The position numbers and the translations under genes were made by a program. 64,000 bases of DNA from Litoditis marina (Eukaryota; Nematoda; Chromadorea; Rhabditida; Rhabditidae): NCBI GenBank assembly GCA_964036275.1, contig OZ038439.1:9938904-10002903 (forward strand). Direction: 5' to 3'. The first letter of the stretch is position 1. Every line of letters starts with the position of its first letter. The notes below the pieces were generated by a model. That model was given only the letters and a program-made list of their open reading frames with translations. It made no database searches and had not been told where the DNA came from. Shown here one piece after another: positions 1 through 12,199 of this stretch.

Positions 1-944
1 ATATTGCAGAAGAACAAATGTTAATGGTAGTAGTTTTATTATTTTAAAATAACGCTCAGTGTAACGTAAGTTAGCATCAGTTACTCAGCCGAAAGATGGT
101 ATGTCAACATTCATCGCGCCCGCTGTTATTAAATGCGGCCGCTGGTCTATATAGGCGCGCCCCTGGCTGCACCGTATCTAGTACGGGTTACACAATTGCC
201 GCACCCGAAATGACCTTTGGCGCGCCAGTCAGCTGTTTGCTTCGATTAACACAGCATAAAATGGAAACAGCAAGAAACTAAAGTAAAGTAATACTTAAAA
301 TATAATATTTGGTAATAATAATTGAATTGTAATGAATATGTGTTATCTGAGAGCCAATAATTGGTAGCTGAAAAAAACACGTCAGGGGTTGTAAGTTCAA
401 TAATTGCATTGTTTAGTTTTTGAGTGTTTTTATACCCCAAATCGAATTGCATTGTAGTTATGATAATATTAGTTTGTAGGGTAGTTGTGGAGAACAGAAG
501 GTTCACCTTTGAGAAAAAAGACTGAAAAATGATGAAAGTAGAGAGTACTATGTGAAGGAAGATACATGCAGCATGTAAAAAAACAACATGTATCTTTAAC
601 GCTCTGTGTGGAACTCGTATCTTGGATTTCTTCAGATAAGTAAAAGCAAAAAGGTTTTTTTGCGGTCCATATATGAAACATCTTTATTCGACAGCGTGTC
701 AAGACAAAGTATACAATTTCCGATCTTTCTCCATCTTTTATGTCTCTAAACTGCTCAATTGTGATTATGTTCTTGTTAACATGTTAGTCCACACTTCAAA
801 CTTCACAGAACTGGTGGAAGTAATAAGTTTACGTGAAGATATACGAAGGTACGTGTCTGTACATTGCAAACTATACATAGAAACTCATTATTCTAACTCT
901 GAAATAACTAGTTCAGTCTTTCAGCAAAATATTGATTTTTCCAG
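1..944 (+). other. Intron or upstream sequence of the peroxidasin-like gene
   Basis: No exon with convincing splice sites and a matching phase was seen here. The first recognisable exon starts at 945 after a good acceptor and needs an upstream exon ending one base into a codon. Short open frames at 96-281 and 673-948 lack protein-like composition. The stretch is probably the tail of a long intron. Confidence 0.5.
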
Positions 945-2906
945 CTAATATCGACCTGTGGGTGGGTGGAATAGTGGAGCAAACACTCCCGGATGCTCTG
1001 ATGGGACCAACATTTGCCTGTATTATTGCTGACCAGTTCAAGAGGGTCAGAGACGCAGATAGATTCTGGTATGTTTCTGAGGTTACTGTAGTTCTATACC
1101 TTTAGTAAGAATTCGGTGTGTCTAATGTTTTTCAGTCTGGAATACGCAACCCGTAAGGAACAACACAAAAACAAAACAACAATGAGACAGTTGAGTGGGC
1201 GACGATTCAGCTAAAACACTCCGGGCTTATGTCTAGTATAAAAAACTGTATGAGTAATTTTCTTTCAAATTTGACTAATAATATTTTATCCATACGTAGT
1301 ATCTATTGTGAAGTTATAAACTATCAGTTGAAGTTATTACTTGAGTAATAGATAGTAGCTTAACGCATTTTAGCTGAATCGTCGCCCACTCAGTTTTTCT
1401 CCTGAAACAAAAAGTTCGCAGGATAACAAGACCAAAACTCATTTTGCTCAAGGTGGTGTTGCGTAGACAGATAAAACTACCACCCAATTATCACATATTC
1501 AGTCCGTAGAATTCATTCAGTTTTGATTTCTAATCGATTTTAGGTACGAGAACGAAGGAGTATTCTCGAAACATCAATTGGCCGAGATCAAAAAATCAAG
1601 TCTTTCGCGATTATTCTGCGATAATGGAGATGACATTGATAGGGTCCAGGTATATTTTCAGGTGTACATTTCACGTCTCACGTGTCGATAACTCTTCACA
1701 TGTGCTTATGTCTCCTCTAATTATTCTACATTTAATCTGTTTTGAAAACAAGAACTTCCAACTAGGGTATTTCGAAAAGTTCGTCTTGCAAGGTTCCCGA
1801 TGATGAAAACAATCGAAACGTGAAGTGTTAATTCGTACAAGAAAGGAATGAATGTGAAATATTCTGTTTATTGGTTCCTTTTCCGCGAAATGTGTTCCTC
1901 TATCCTGGTAAATCAGCGAAACTCTACGAGACGATGCGAAAAGCAACCAATTAAGCAATGTTTACCACAAACAGAATCTATAGTTGTTTGTTAATTTGTT
2001 TGTTTATTCATGTTTTTCAGCGAAATGTATTCCTCTATCCTGGGGAATCAGCGAACTTCTACGACAAATGCGATACCATCCCTTCATTGAACTTACGAGT
2101 TTGGAGAAACTGCTGCGATAACCGGTGCAGTGTGAACAACAGTAACACGTACAGGTGATTTTGGTTATGAACTTCTTCTCTGTTTACGGTGTAAAAATTA
2201 TATTCTCAGTAAAACCTAAACAATGAAATTTTTTTTGCCAGCGATGTTCGGGCAACGTATTATACTTTTTCGCAAAACTGTTTCCATTAACACTCTTATT
2301 GTTCTCTTACCTGGTGATATTAAAAACTAACAATAGGATGACTACAAAACATTCATTTTACAACATTTTACTATTCAGCAAACTGCTTTCTCGTGGCAAT
2401 TTCGTATACTGTATGTTTGTATTTTGTATGTAAAGTTCATTTTCAGACCCATCCGACCGGACCGTGTGAGAGAGTGTCACGTGGACGGAGAGTGGAAGAG
2501 AAGCGGAGAAGTGTGGAACGATAAGAGGGACACGTGCACAGAGTGCAAGTGTGAGGTAGGCTGATAACGTATAGTCCACACCACTACTACTGATCCGTAC
2601 AGTACACACTCAGTCACGGTTCTACAATGTAAACAGTAAACTTGAAGAACTTCATCAAAACAATAAGAATCGAATGTTTATGCCATCCAGGACTGACATA
2701 TTTTCCGAACTGCGAAGTTCGTAATAAAAACGTGAAAAAAAAACGTATTACCTTCGAGAGAAGCCTAGTCTGAACCTTGAAATCAATTATGGATTGTTTC
2801 GCTTCAACTTCTTTGAGGAAAAAACCTCCAAGTTCTTCTTTTTTAGGACTCGAAAGTTTGGTGCTCAGTGAAAAGAGGTTGTCAGTCGCCCAGGAGGGAT
2901 CTTTAA
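945..2906 (+). CDS. Peroxidasin-like heme peroxidase, C-terminal part with VWC domain
   Basis: Five exons are visible: 945-1068, 1544-1649, 2021-2154, 2447-2555 and 2847-2906, all with GT-AG sites and consistent phases, giving the last 177 residues. The first encodes [20 protein letters not shown] and then FACIIADQF and RDADRFW; the second starts YENEGVF and contains [12 protein letters not shown]. This is the end of the animal heme peroxidase fold in peroxidasins, where (Y/W)..GG.(V/L)E and the D(R/G)DRFWYEN block are conserved. The next exon has LRVWRNCC, and the last two form a cysteine-rich VWC-like domain (REC, GEVW, CTECKC, KVWCS) ending in TAA. Peroxidasins are secreted and crosslink collagen IV in basement membrane through hypobromous acid. 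The proximal-histidine and catalytic exons lie left of the window, so activity cannot be judged. A pxn-1 or pxn-2 orthologue is most likely; I cannot tell which. Confidence 0.88.
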
Positions 2907-2958
2907 TTTTATACAGGTTTAGTCATCGACATTGTTGCCATAAGTGTTTTATTGAATT

Positions 2959-2964
2959 AATAAA
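2959..2964 (+). terminator. Polyadenylation signal of the peroxidasin-like gene
   Basis: AATAAA lies about 53 bases after the TAA stop at 2904-2906, a normal nematode 3'UTR spacing. Confidence 0.6.
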
Positions 2965-3720
2965 GATGTTATACAACTCTTACGAGAAACTAGATTCAAT
3001 TGAAAAGCAACATTAATTTAATTGCAAGTGTATTGAACACTTAACTTTAAAGTCTTCGCACTTTTTTTTGGTCACTAGCAGCTGACAGCACCAACTCTCG
3101 GTCTCGTCAAGAGTTCAAGATCTCCAGTTTGCGTATATGTATTACTCTTAAAACTTTCTCAATTATATTCATTGAAATCGACTGATATGATTCGAACTCT
3201 TCATCATGTGAGCATCAAGAATCGAGGGGGGGGGAAATCAAAAAATAATGCACAAAATACGATTATATCACAACAACAAATATCACTTTGTTTAGCAAGT
3301 CGTCAATGTGACAAACTGCCTGAACAAGATTATTCCAATTTCGAATAATAGACCAACGTTAAAATTTTGATACACAACAATGTTCTGAAAGCCGAAAATT
3401 TCACGTAAAACGTGGAAGTGTTTCCTGTTAGTTATGAGCTTTTCTTAGTTTCTTGATCTACCGGCATAGAAATCAATTGTGTAGAATTCGGTGATTATTT
3501 AGATATTTCCTTATGAAACAAAAACAGATAAACAATTCTGTCTCGTTGAAGCCATAATTAAAATCTAATAACTACACGTAAATATATTGAAGAACATTTT
3601 TGAGATCACTCATCTAACAATATGACTAAAATCACAGTTTTGATATAGAAAAGTCAGTAGCGTACCCATAACTGAGTACCATCTTGTTATAAATGAATGT
3701 TTTTCCGCGGGAAATTTATT
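2965..3720. other. Convergent intergenic spacer
   Basis: AT-rich spacer between the (+) peroxidasin gene and the (-) gene starting at 5094. Nothing coding was recognised. A minus-strand AATAAA overlaps the stop region near 3715-3725 and probably serves the (-) gene. Confidence 0.4.
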
Positions 3721-5094
3721 TTATTTTTTTCCGTTCAATGTCTGCTTGAACTTTCTCAGCTCGTCTTGCGTCTTGCTCCACGGTCGCATTGTGCAAGTTC
3801 TGGAAATGGATAAATATGTTGTATTTTTCCGTTTATGTATGATAATTATTTCATTTAAATTCGAGACGTGTAAGCGTTTCGTCTTTTTAGTACCTTCTAA
3901 ACCTTAAAGTTAGGTATAAACCAGTTTTAAGGAAAACAAACTTTTATCTAGCGTTCGCTCTTTTCAACAGACCTTTACGCTGTTGTACTATTTTGCTGTG
4001 TTTGCAATTTTATCCGAATGATTTTAAGCCGAAATCCGAGAACATTACCATGTTTCGAGATCAAATACAACGGTGATTTGTTACTTCCTATAAACTGATT
4101 TTGACCTACCTATTGGGTGGAGGACATCCATCCAGAGAGGGGAGTTTACATGTAGCAGAGAGGGGAGTAGAATGGCACGGCTTTCTGAAAACTAGGGATA
4201 TTTGATCATAGGTCAGTCATATTTACGGAAATATACCTTTTTTCCGGTAATAAACCCATTTCTTCCTACGTTCTCCAACCCTCATGAAGCTTGATAACAT
4301 TAAACTTTGTAATATTCATCAACACCTCATCGGAAGCTAGCTAGATAGTGTAAACGAGAAATCTCATGAGGTGTACAACGAATCGCTACCGCGCCAGCTG
4401 ACCGAATCAGAACGACACTCTATTTCGAACTGTGGAAGATTGAGCTAAGTTGCCAGTCCACTGATATAGGGTAATATTGGCTCACGATGTTAACCGTTAC
4501 CACTTCCAGACGGAAAGACTGTTAATATTGAACGCAGTTCCATATAAAAAATGAACTGTCCGAACCTGTTGAGGGAAATAACATCCTTCAAGGATCTTCG
4601 CGGTGGACTGCTTCGGGATCGAGGGAAAAAGCCCCGAATCGCATCTAGAAATTGTTTTTTTCTCACAAAAAAATATTTCAAAAGCTGTTTAACACATCAG
4701 TACAAACACATAATGAAAATGACATTTTTTGTATCTCTCGGTTTTCAGTGTGTTAAAACTGTTCACATAACACGTGCAACGTTTCCCATAAATGTTATTT
4801 AAATTAGAAACAACATAATTCGATACCTTCCATGCTGAACTCCTTCTGCCTCTCTTTTTTGTTCGTATCGTACGTGTAGGTGTTACTGAGAAACGATTTT
4901 TCCTGCTTGGCCAACTTGTTTTGAAAACTGAAATATAATTATAATCAGTATTAAGTTTATGTTAAACCACATTTGTTTATACATAACTTTTCTAAAACCT
5001 CTAGTTGAAAGAATAATACAAAAAACGAAACTCACGGAACTTGCGATGGATTGTCTTTCTGCACCTCTGGGAATACGGCGGTGATCTCTTTCAT
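3721..5094 (-). CDS. Small charged protein of unknown function, about 105 aa
   Basis: Four minus-strand exons chain in one frame: 5094-5036 (from ATG), 4927-4827, 4644-4566 and 3799-3721 (TAA). Acceptors are good (TTTCCAG, ATTTCAG, TTTCTAG, TTTCCAG) and phases match throughout (318 nt). An acceptor lies 7 bases before the ATG (exon edge 5101), which looks like a spliced-leader site and supports this start. The product begins MKEITAVFPEVQKDNPSQVP, continues with a Lys/Glu-rich segment (KLAKQEKSFLSNTYTYDTNK), a basic Ser/Pro patch (PRSRSSPPRRSLKD) and ends DELRKFKQTLNGKK. No signal peptide or membrane segment is seen. I do not recognise the family. The last exon is open in all three frames, so its frame rests on phase alone; an alternative reading gives a charged helix ending ADIERKKIK. 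Confidence 0.55.
4262..4396. repeat. Degenerate copy of the palindromic CTCATGAG MITE
   Basis: Contains CCTCATGAAG near the left, TCTCATGAGGTG near the right and ends ...CGCTACCGCGCCAG, resembling the right terminus of the better copies at 5450, 7867 and 9681. It lies in the last intron of the minus-strand small gene. Confidence 0.4.
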
Positions 5095-5101
5095 TTTGCT
5101 T

Positions 5102-5105
5102 CTGG
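5102..5105 (-). promoter_or_regulatory. Candidate spliced-leader trans-splice acceptor
   Basis: Minus-strand TTTCCAG directly precedes the first exon of the 105-aa gene, 7 bases upstream of its ATG. No upstream exon that could donate to it was found, the usual picture for SL1 trans-splicing in nematodes. Confidence 0.4.
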
Positions 5106-5449
5106 AAACAATACATAGGTGAACGAAATTGGTTAAAGTACACGAAATGAAAGAAGTACATAAACAACCAAGGGAATAAAGACATTATACACATAAGTTG
5201 AACCAGAACTCATGGCAGTCGTGTTTTCGAGGTCTCAGGTAACGAGCAATCGAAGTGATTCACGTATAGAAAGTTGTAAAACTTACTGAATAAAAATTTT
5301 ACCAGAAATTACTGATTCTGGAACGTGACAAAGAAATTACAGTAACGTGATATTTTATAGTAGCAAGTTCTCACAAGTGTTGATCCCGTTCCACATGTCT
5401 AGTCATTTGAATAGCCTTAAAATCCATGATAGCTCAGAATATCCATTTC

Positions 5450-5633
5450 CTGGCGGTTTAGCGGTCCCTCAAAAATCTCATGAGATACCTCGTGAGCTAT
5501 ACGTAAGAGCTTCTCGTGAGATTGTATTGATTGCTATGCCCCAATATTGAGAGTTCACGAGTTTCTCATGAGGTATCTCATGAGAAACTCATATGATATT
5601 CTCATGAGGTTGGAGGAATTTCTAGGCCGCCTG
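5450..5633. repeat. Palindromic CTCATGAG MITE, copy 1
   Basis: Left end TGGCGGTTTAGC, right end GGCCGCCTGA, imperfect inverted termini. The interior is packed with CTCATGAG and its variants in both orientations, so the element can fold into a long hairpin. A non-autonomous DNA element is the best explanation; it has no coding capacity. Confidence 0.7.
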
Positions 5634-7866
5634 AAGTACTCTTTTTATCTGTCTATGCATGAGAATCAAACTAGGAGTGGAGACTGGAATATATAATGTA
5701 AGTGGGGGAGCATAGACTATACTCAAAAAACTAATCGGCGGCACGTAACGCGGAAGTTAATAACACAGAGAATATGAAACATCGGCATTACTATATCCCG
5801 AGACTTTCTATGACTGACACGAATGTAAGAGATATTTGTGAAAGAATGGTCGAGACAACATATATGACAATAGTTGTAGTTAATCTCAGTTTTTGAAACC
5901 AAAAATGTTATGACTCATATTTTGATGATTCGATTTCAATTTTTTTGCATTTTTGGCTTATGTGTATGTTTTCCAATCGAAAAGGAAGCGTTTATGCCTT
6001 TTTCATAAAAATGATTGTTATTGCGTGCTCAATTTCTCATGCAGAAATTTACCTTACCAACCTTCTTTAAGGTGAAAACAAGGCTATTTATGGTATATCG
6101 GGAGCGAGAAGTAGGTTGTGAGTGACAAATATGACTATAAACTCCCTCAAGACACAAGAATTGTAGCAAGTTTCACTTTGAAACAGAAAACAAGTAGTAC
6201 ATCGACACTGAATTAAAGGAAATAGCAGGTAGATGACATTTATGCCAGCCGGATATGGAAACGGAAGAGATTATTAATGAAAAGAGATGTTAGTGGGTAC
6301 CATGTATGAAGTATGAGAGAACTATTCAAAAAAAATTTATCTAGTGAATTAAACACTACGTTTTCAGTTGACTTTATACATTTTTCTTCATCATGCTTAT
6401 ATTATGTTGCATTAGTAGTCAGGTTGAGTGTAAAACTCGCGCCATTTTGCTACGGTGCCCAGATAGTAAAAGCTACAATGAAACCATTTACGACAGTGGG
6501 GTTTCAAACATATAGTGGACCCGGATAACATTTCTAAGCTAACAGAATCATAGACAAAGAACATTATACTTTCTGAAGAATGTGTGCACTGGTAGTCAAG
6601 TTGAGTGCGAAACTCGAACCATTTTACGGGGTAGTAAAAGCTACAATTAAACGAATTACGGAAATGGTGTTTTATACATTTCGGTGTTATTAAAAGTGCT
6701 ATGTATTCAATTATTACGAAATTTTCTCGTTTTGGGTCATTAAATTGCCTGGAAACGCGCAGACCAGACGGTTGTCGCTTTTAATGGTCACCTCATGGTG
6801 GAATTTGATTATGAAATCTTTAGAGGTTGCGGTAATTATAGTCCCAGTAAAATTATACGCTTTGGGAGCGTAACATAACTTTACGTATGAAACAAGAAAT
6901 CTCGAATGTGAGCTGGGAGTGGAAATCTACCGATAATAGTTAACTGAAACCGATTCAAAGAAGGCAAAATAACTATATAAGTTTTGAGTTATTTTCTTGT
7001 ATATAAGTTTTGAGTTATTTTCACTACGTTTGTCACAGGCTTCCACAAAGAAGTATTCCACATGGTGAAAAAAAGCCGGGATATTTTTCAAATCCAATAA
7101 AAACTATAGAGGTTTTGAAACGTCGTAATAAGAAACCTAAAAACATATATCTATCCAGGCACCGCCGATCAATGCTATAGGACAGCTATCACTGACATTA
7201 TCCGTGATATTTTCATGAATAGCGCATGATTTGAGTTCATGAGGTCATGTTACAAGAGTCACGTAGACAATAGTCAGGATTCCCTAATACTGACTTTTTT
7301 TATTATTCACATGCAAGCATGTGAGATACTTATAGAAAACAGGAAAAAAGAACTTATTTGAAATCATAAAAAAGAAAACCAACTGAATTTGGGCAAAATG
7401 CAAGCAAGAATCTAAAGCACAATAAACGGATAACGACAAGGTAGACTAATTAAACTCTTACATTATGCAATTGAGAAGTTCATTCAGTTTTCAGTTTCTA
7501 TCAATTGGTTTTCGGAAAGTTGCGCGGTTTTGTAATTATTTGCTGTATCTGTTGCCAAAACGGTATTGCAAACAACGTGTCTTTCAGAAAGTACTTGCTG
7601 GACAACTGAAGTACATACTGTAGGAGTTCACGTAAAAATGATAAGGACTATAAGTGACGAACCATAGGGAACACAGGATATTGTATATACACCCCCGCAC
7701 CTCTCTATCTCACGCTATAATTTGGTGTAACACATGTATCCTGCTGACCTTCATACAAAATAAAAAGAGGTTACATGACTCAAAAATTGTAATAGTCACG
7801 TAAAACATGGAGAGGTTCTCGAGAGAAACTAAAATCATTGAATTCACATCTGCACGTGTGTGTTCC

Positions 7867-8040
7867 CTGGCGGCGTAGCAATCCCTCAGAAATCTCATGA
7901 GATACCTCATGAGATATTCGCATGAGCTTCTCATGAGATTATATTGATTACTATGCTACAACATTGGCAGTTCACAAGTAGCTCCTGAGGTATCTCATGA
8001 GAAACTTCTCGTGAGATTGGAGGGATGCTACGCCGCCTGA
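7867..8040. repeat. Palindromic CTCATGAG MITE, copy 2
   Basis: The best preserved copy: left end CTGGCGGCGTAGCAATCCCTC, right end GAGGGATGCTACGCCGCC in inverted orientation. The interior has repeated CTCATGAGAT palindromes. Same family as 5450-5633 and 9681-9853. Confidence 0.75.
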
Positions 8041-9680
8041 TGTTTTTGCAGAAGGGTACTACAAACAAAAGTTAGCTGAACTACGATGATGTCATTAGTA
8101 TCATTTCACCTAAAAGAGAATAAACAGAAAATTCTATACACTGGACTGTGAAACATGACAACTACAGAAATCAAATTATCGAGAAACTTTTGGATGTTAT
8201 AGTTATAAGGATGAGAAACTGTTGTTGAACCATGAAAAAAACATAGATGTTTGCTCAACAAACGAAACAATTCGAACATCCTCCAAAGTGAAATGGTAAA
8301 AGCACAACCTAAGCTGCATAACTGACGTATTATCACCTAATTTTCTGAAACTGTTTCTAGTGAACGAGATGTGTGATTGAAAATATGTACTACCTAGCAG
8401 TTTTCAGTCAAATTGATTATGAAGCCTCGAAAGAACCCACACACGAGTCCATCAAAACACAGCTCATCCCAACTTCATGATGAAGCGAAAGTTATAGTAG
8501 TTTTCATTTCTACGGAAATTCTAGCCGTGAGATTACGAAATTTGCTGAGCGTTTGAATTACCTGGATGTTGTTCAATTCAGACTCCCCATCACAAAAAGT
8601 TTTCCAATGTTTGAATGTGTACTGTTATAGTCGCAGTAGGAGTACTATACCTATAGCTGAAATGATGGCACGTGCTAACTGCATCATAACGTACTATGGA
8701 CAGGTGATAGTGGGGGGGTAGACTTCTGGAAATCACGGCTAATTGGTTTCCGCGGGAGTAAGTGACATAATTGTTCGGTAATAACGAATCGGAGTTCCAC
8801 TAGTTTTCCGATATTTCACGGAATACGCAAAATGTGTTCGGGATAATTAGCGAAAGTTTCTTTTAGTGAAAAACTTACAATATTGTATTGTTTATTGTGA
8901 TATTGTGGTTACGTTAACCTTTGGACAGTTTAGAACTGTTGAACAGGTTCGTAGAATTCTTCACGAAATTCAAGGTTTGTCTTAATTGAACATCTAAACA
9001 TGTTCCAGTTTTTGGAGTTCCGTGAAGTGTGTTATCATTACTAGAAACTTCAGCCATTTCAACACTTGTTGGGTTACTGTAGGATGTCACATATGCGCGA
9101 AACGGAGTATGATAAGAGTACTGACTCAGATAGTTTTGTAGTTACTCGTCCAATATCTATATTAAGCTGGAATCGTACCAGTAATACTTAATATACGTAG
9201 AGTACTTGAGGTGATTTACCACGAATTGGTTAGTTGATTTAATACTTATTACGAACAACATAGAAAAATCGCGTGACATCGATAAATCTTTCACTTTTAT
9301 GGAATCGAGAACAGAGTTTGCGTAGCTTTACGACTCGTACAACAAACCTTCAAAGTTGTTCAACACAATGGGGATTGCTAGAAGTACGAATCAAGTCTGA
9401 GTTGTATTTTGGCCACGAAGCATAGCACAAATCATGCATCAAACTACAAGCACATCTGATTGGAACGTAATTACCGTGTCTGCTCAAATGGGGAAGGTAT
9501 TTGGTCGTTTTCAAAGAATAAGTTTGTTTTCATCAGGCTAACATTTTTATCTTTTTTCCTCAACCAATTTTGCAAATATAGGATAAGTATAAGTATGACA
9601 AAATATCGAACTACATGTGGACATCGGTTAATGAAAAAAGAGGGTGAAAAAAGTGAATTCGGTTAAATATGAAATATGAG

Positions 9681-9853
9681 GACGTGGCAATCCTTCCAAC
9701 CTCATAAGAAACTGAAATGAGTTTCTCATGAGAATCTCATGAGCACCACGTTAACTGAAGTTCGTGAGATATTGCTCATGGAGTGTTTATGAGAATCTCA
9801 TGACAAACTCATGACAACTTCTTAAGAGGTTGGAAGGATTGCTACGTCGCCTG
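9681..9853. repeat. Palindromic CTCATGAG MITE, copy 3
   Basis: Starts GACGTGGCAATCCTTCCAAC and ends GGAAGGATTGCTACGTCGCC, a good inverted terminal repeat, with CTCATGAG motifs between. Confidence 0.7.
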
Positions 9854-10243
9854 AAAACACAACCAGGAACCTACGTGTCTCGTGATTATTTACACGAAAT
9901 AACAAGTCTGCATGACGGAAACACTCATACAATCAGCTCTATTCAGCAGAAAATTAGCAATCTGCGGGGATATGATTATTTTTTCTGATGTGACCGTCTC
10001 ACGGGACCACGTTCTGTGAGAGAGTCCGGCACGAAAAAAAAAACCGACGGAGCGAGATTGTGGCTGACGTAAAGTGTTCACGTGAATCCACGCGATTTCG
10101 AAAAAAAAAGTACAGAAGGAAGATGTAGTTCACGTGTATTGTTTTTGTGATTTCAGGTAGGTTAGTTGAAAAAAAAAACCGCAGAAAATCCGCAGTCTGC
10201 GGAGATATGATTATGTTCCCTGTGACCGTCTCACGGGTCCATG

Positions 10244-10439
10244 TATAGTCGTTGCCAACGGAAAGGCGGGAGGGTACTGTATATCTCACTTTCCGCTGTG
10301 TACGCCCACTGTCTCCGATTCGAGAGCTTGCCTATTAGGTGTTCTAATAGCGCAGTGATTAGCGCCCTGCATCGAATATTTTGCTCGCAGGTTCGATTCC
10401 GGCGAGAGACAGAAGTTTATAAAATGTGCACCCACTATA
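10244..10439 (+). mobile_element. tRNA-bearing MITE (family T), copy 1
   Basis: About 196 bp bounded by TATAGTCGTTGCC on the left and GCACCCACTATA on the right, which are near-perfect inverted repeats ending in TATA. The interior carries a tRNA-like block with A box TAGCGCAGTG(A/G) and B box GGTTCGATTCC, then GGCGAGAGACAGAA. At least six other copies occur in this window. The termini suggest a Tc1/mariner-type non-autonomous element with a TA target, while the core suggests Pol III competence. Confidence 0.75.
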
Positions 10440-10719
10440 AGAGAATCCGAAAAAGAGGGAGGCTTTAACTGACGTAATGGCTCACGTGAAGTCACGTGAA
10501 CAATGTTAAACAACACTTATAAATATGATCTACTAAATCTGCATAACGCTTTCTACTTTTCAGGTCCGAAAAAAGATGAGGGGAAAGTTTCAGTTAACGT
10601 GCGCGTAATCGTTCATCACGACAGTTCCGAAAAAGATTAGGAAAAAGGAGGGCACGTGAGAAGGTTAACGTGAGTTTACGTAAAATATATAAAGAGGACA
10701 AATGCAGATCGAGTTCACG

Positions 10720-10954
10720 TATAGTCTTTTTCATTCCCACTGAGACTCCTACAGTATGATTTCGAAATTTCCAAGCTGTTTTCCTCACTTACTTTTGATC
10801 GGAGAAGTTGAAAATTTTCGCACATTGTTCTGGTTCCTAGGTACAGTAAGTAAACGAGAGGATTTTTGATGAACTAAATTTTCAGCTTTACAAAAACCTT
10901 CAGAAAGTTTGCAAGGTTACTGTAAGCGTCTCAGTAGGAATGGTGTGAACTATA
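10720..10954. mobile_element. TATAGT-type MITE (family S), intergenic copy
   Basis: About 235 bp with inverted termini TATAGT...TCATTCCCACTGAGAC and GTCTCAGTAGGAATG...AACTATA. The same element interrupts an exon at 57142-57372. TA-type target site and no coding capacity. Confidence 0.7.
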
Positions 10955-11319
10955 AACTGTCACCGGTACATAAGTTACTTGAGTCTTTTCTCGTAATCAC
11001 TATGAGAAAAAATTCCCCATACTAACGAGGATTATTATAATAATAAAAAAGTTGCAGGTGTTAAAATCTACATCATTCCTTGTGAGACAATTCTACAGTA
11101 CGTATTCCAACTTCCCGACGACTGTTATGTTGCTGATGAAAACTAAAAAGTAGTTGAAGGTAGTTTCTCACTTTTTTAAAGGAGTCCGAATCAAATGCGA
11201 ACAATGTTAATCTTACTGATAACGTTTTCGGTACAAAAAAAAGAACTAAAAGTGCAGTATGGATAGTGTATCAGGCTCACTGAGAACGAAAAACACTACA
11301 TATCATCATTAGAACACTT

Positions 11320-11600
11320 TTCATGCCTCAATGAACTTCCAGAATAGACGGTTGATTGTAAAAACAGCAAAACACAAAACTCGCGTTCTTAATGCTCGAG
11401 CACAGAAGTAGAAAAATCGGATGCCAAAATATTTGACCTTTTCAATGATCATCAAGTGTTTAGCCCTGAAGATCTGTAATCTTACTGTAGCAGTCTCGGT
11501 TCGAATATGAAAGACTATATATTGTCAATGGAACACTTTTCACGCCCCGTTAAACACCCAGAATAGACGGTTGATTGTCAAAACAGCTAAACTCGAGATA
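11320..11600. repeat. Direct repeat of a ~60 bp block
   Basis: GAACACTTTTCA..C...AGAATAGACGGTTGATTGT appears at about 11310-11370 and again at about 11530-11590, with the same order and only a few differences. Function unknown. Confidence 0.6.
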
Positions 11601-11718
11601 TGTGACGCAAAATAATGTATTTCAATAAAGACGAACGACTTTGAGTTGTCAAGACAACGTTCCAGCTTGGAAGAATGAGAAAATGATTGCGAGATAAGGT
11701 AGGCGGTGAGAGGGTTTA

Positions 11719-11838
11719 ACAATGGAGGAAGGACAGAGAGGGAGAGAGAGAGAAAAGAGAGAGAGAGAGACAGCAAGAAGAGAGAAAGAGAAGAGTGAGA
11801 GAAAGAGAGAAAAAGAAGAGAAAAACCGAGAGAGAATC
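11719..11838. repeat. GA-rich microsatellite
   Basis: Imperfect (GA)n/GAAGA tract. The minus-strand open frames over it are Leu/Ser low-complexity artefacts. Confidence 0.9.
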
Positions 11839-12199
11839 TGGACGTATATACGCCACATTTGGTTTCGATAGAACTATCAAGAATGCAATAGCATAAAGTT
11901 TATTATAGTTGTGAAATAGTAATGAAATAGTACGAAACACTGAGACAGAGTATATTTTCACAATGTTTTTACACATTCACACATGTCATTTTGTACAAGT
12001 AGAAGAATTTTGAGTCTAACAAAACATGAAAGTGAACTAGTTGAAGGAATACAATTATTAGTGAAACAACTAATTAATATATACTCGTCGATCTACTCAA
12101 AAATAATGTATGTGAATGTTGGCTAAATTAACAAAGTTTAGATATATGTAAACGAAGAGACAGAGTTCAAGTTGGAGAAAGACAATAGAGTACAAAGAT

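Noticed and set aside
10244..10439. Functional tRNA gene inside the repeat
   Set aside because: A and B boxes are intact, but the acceptor stem does not pair properly and the sequence recurs as a mobile element.
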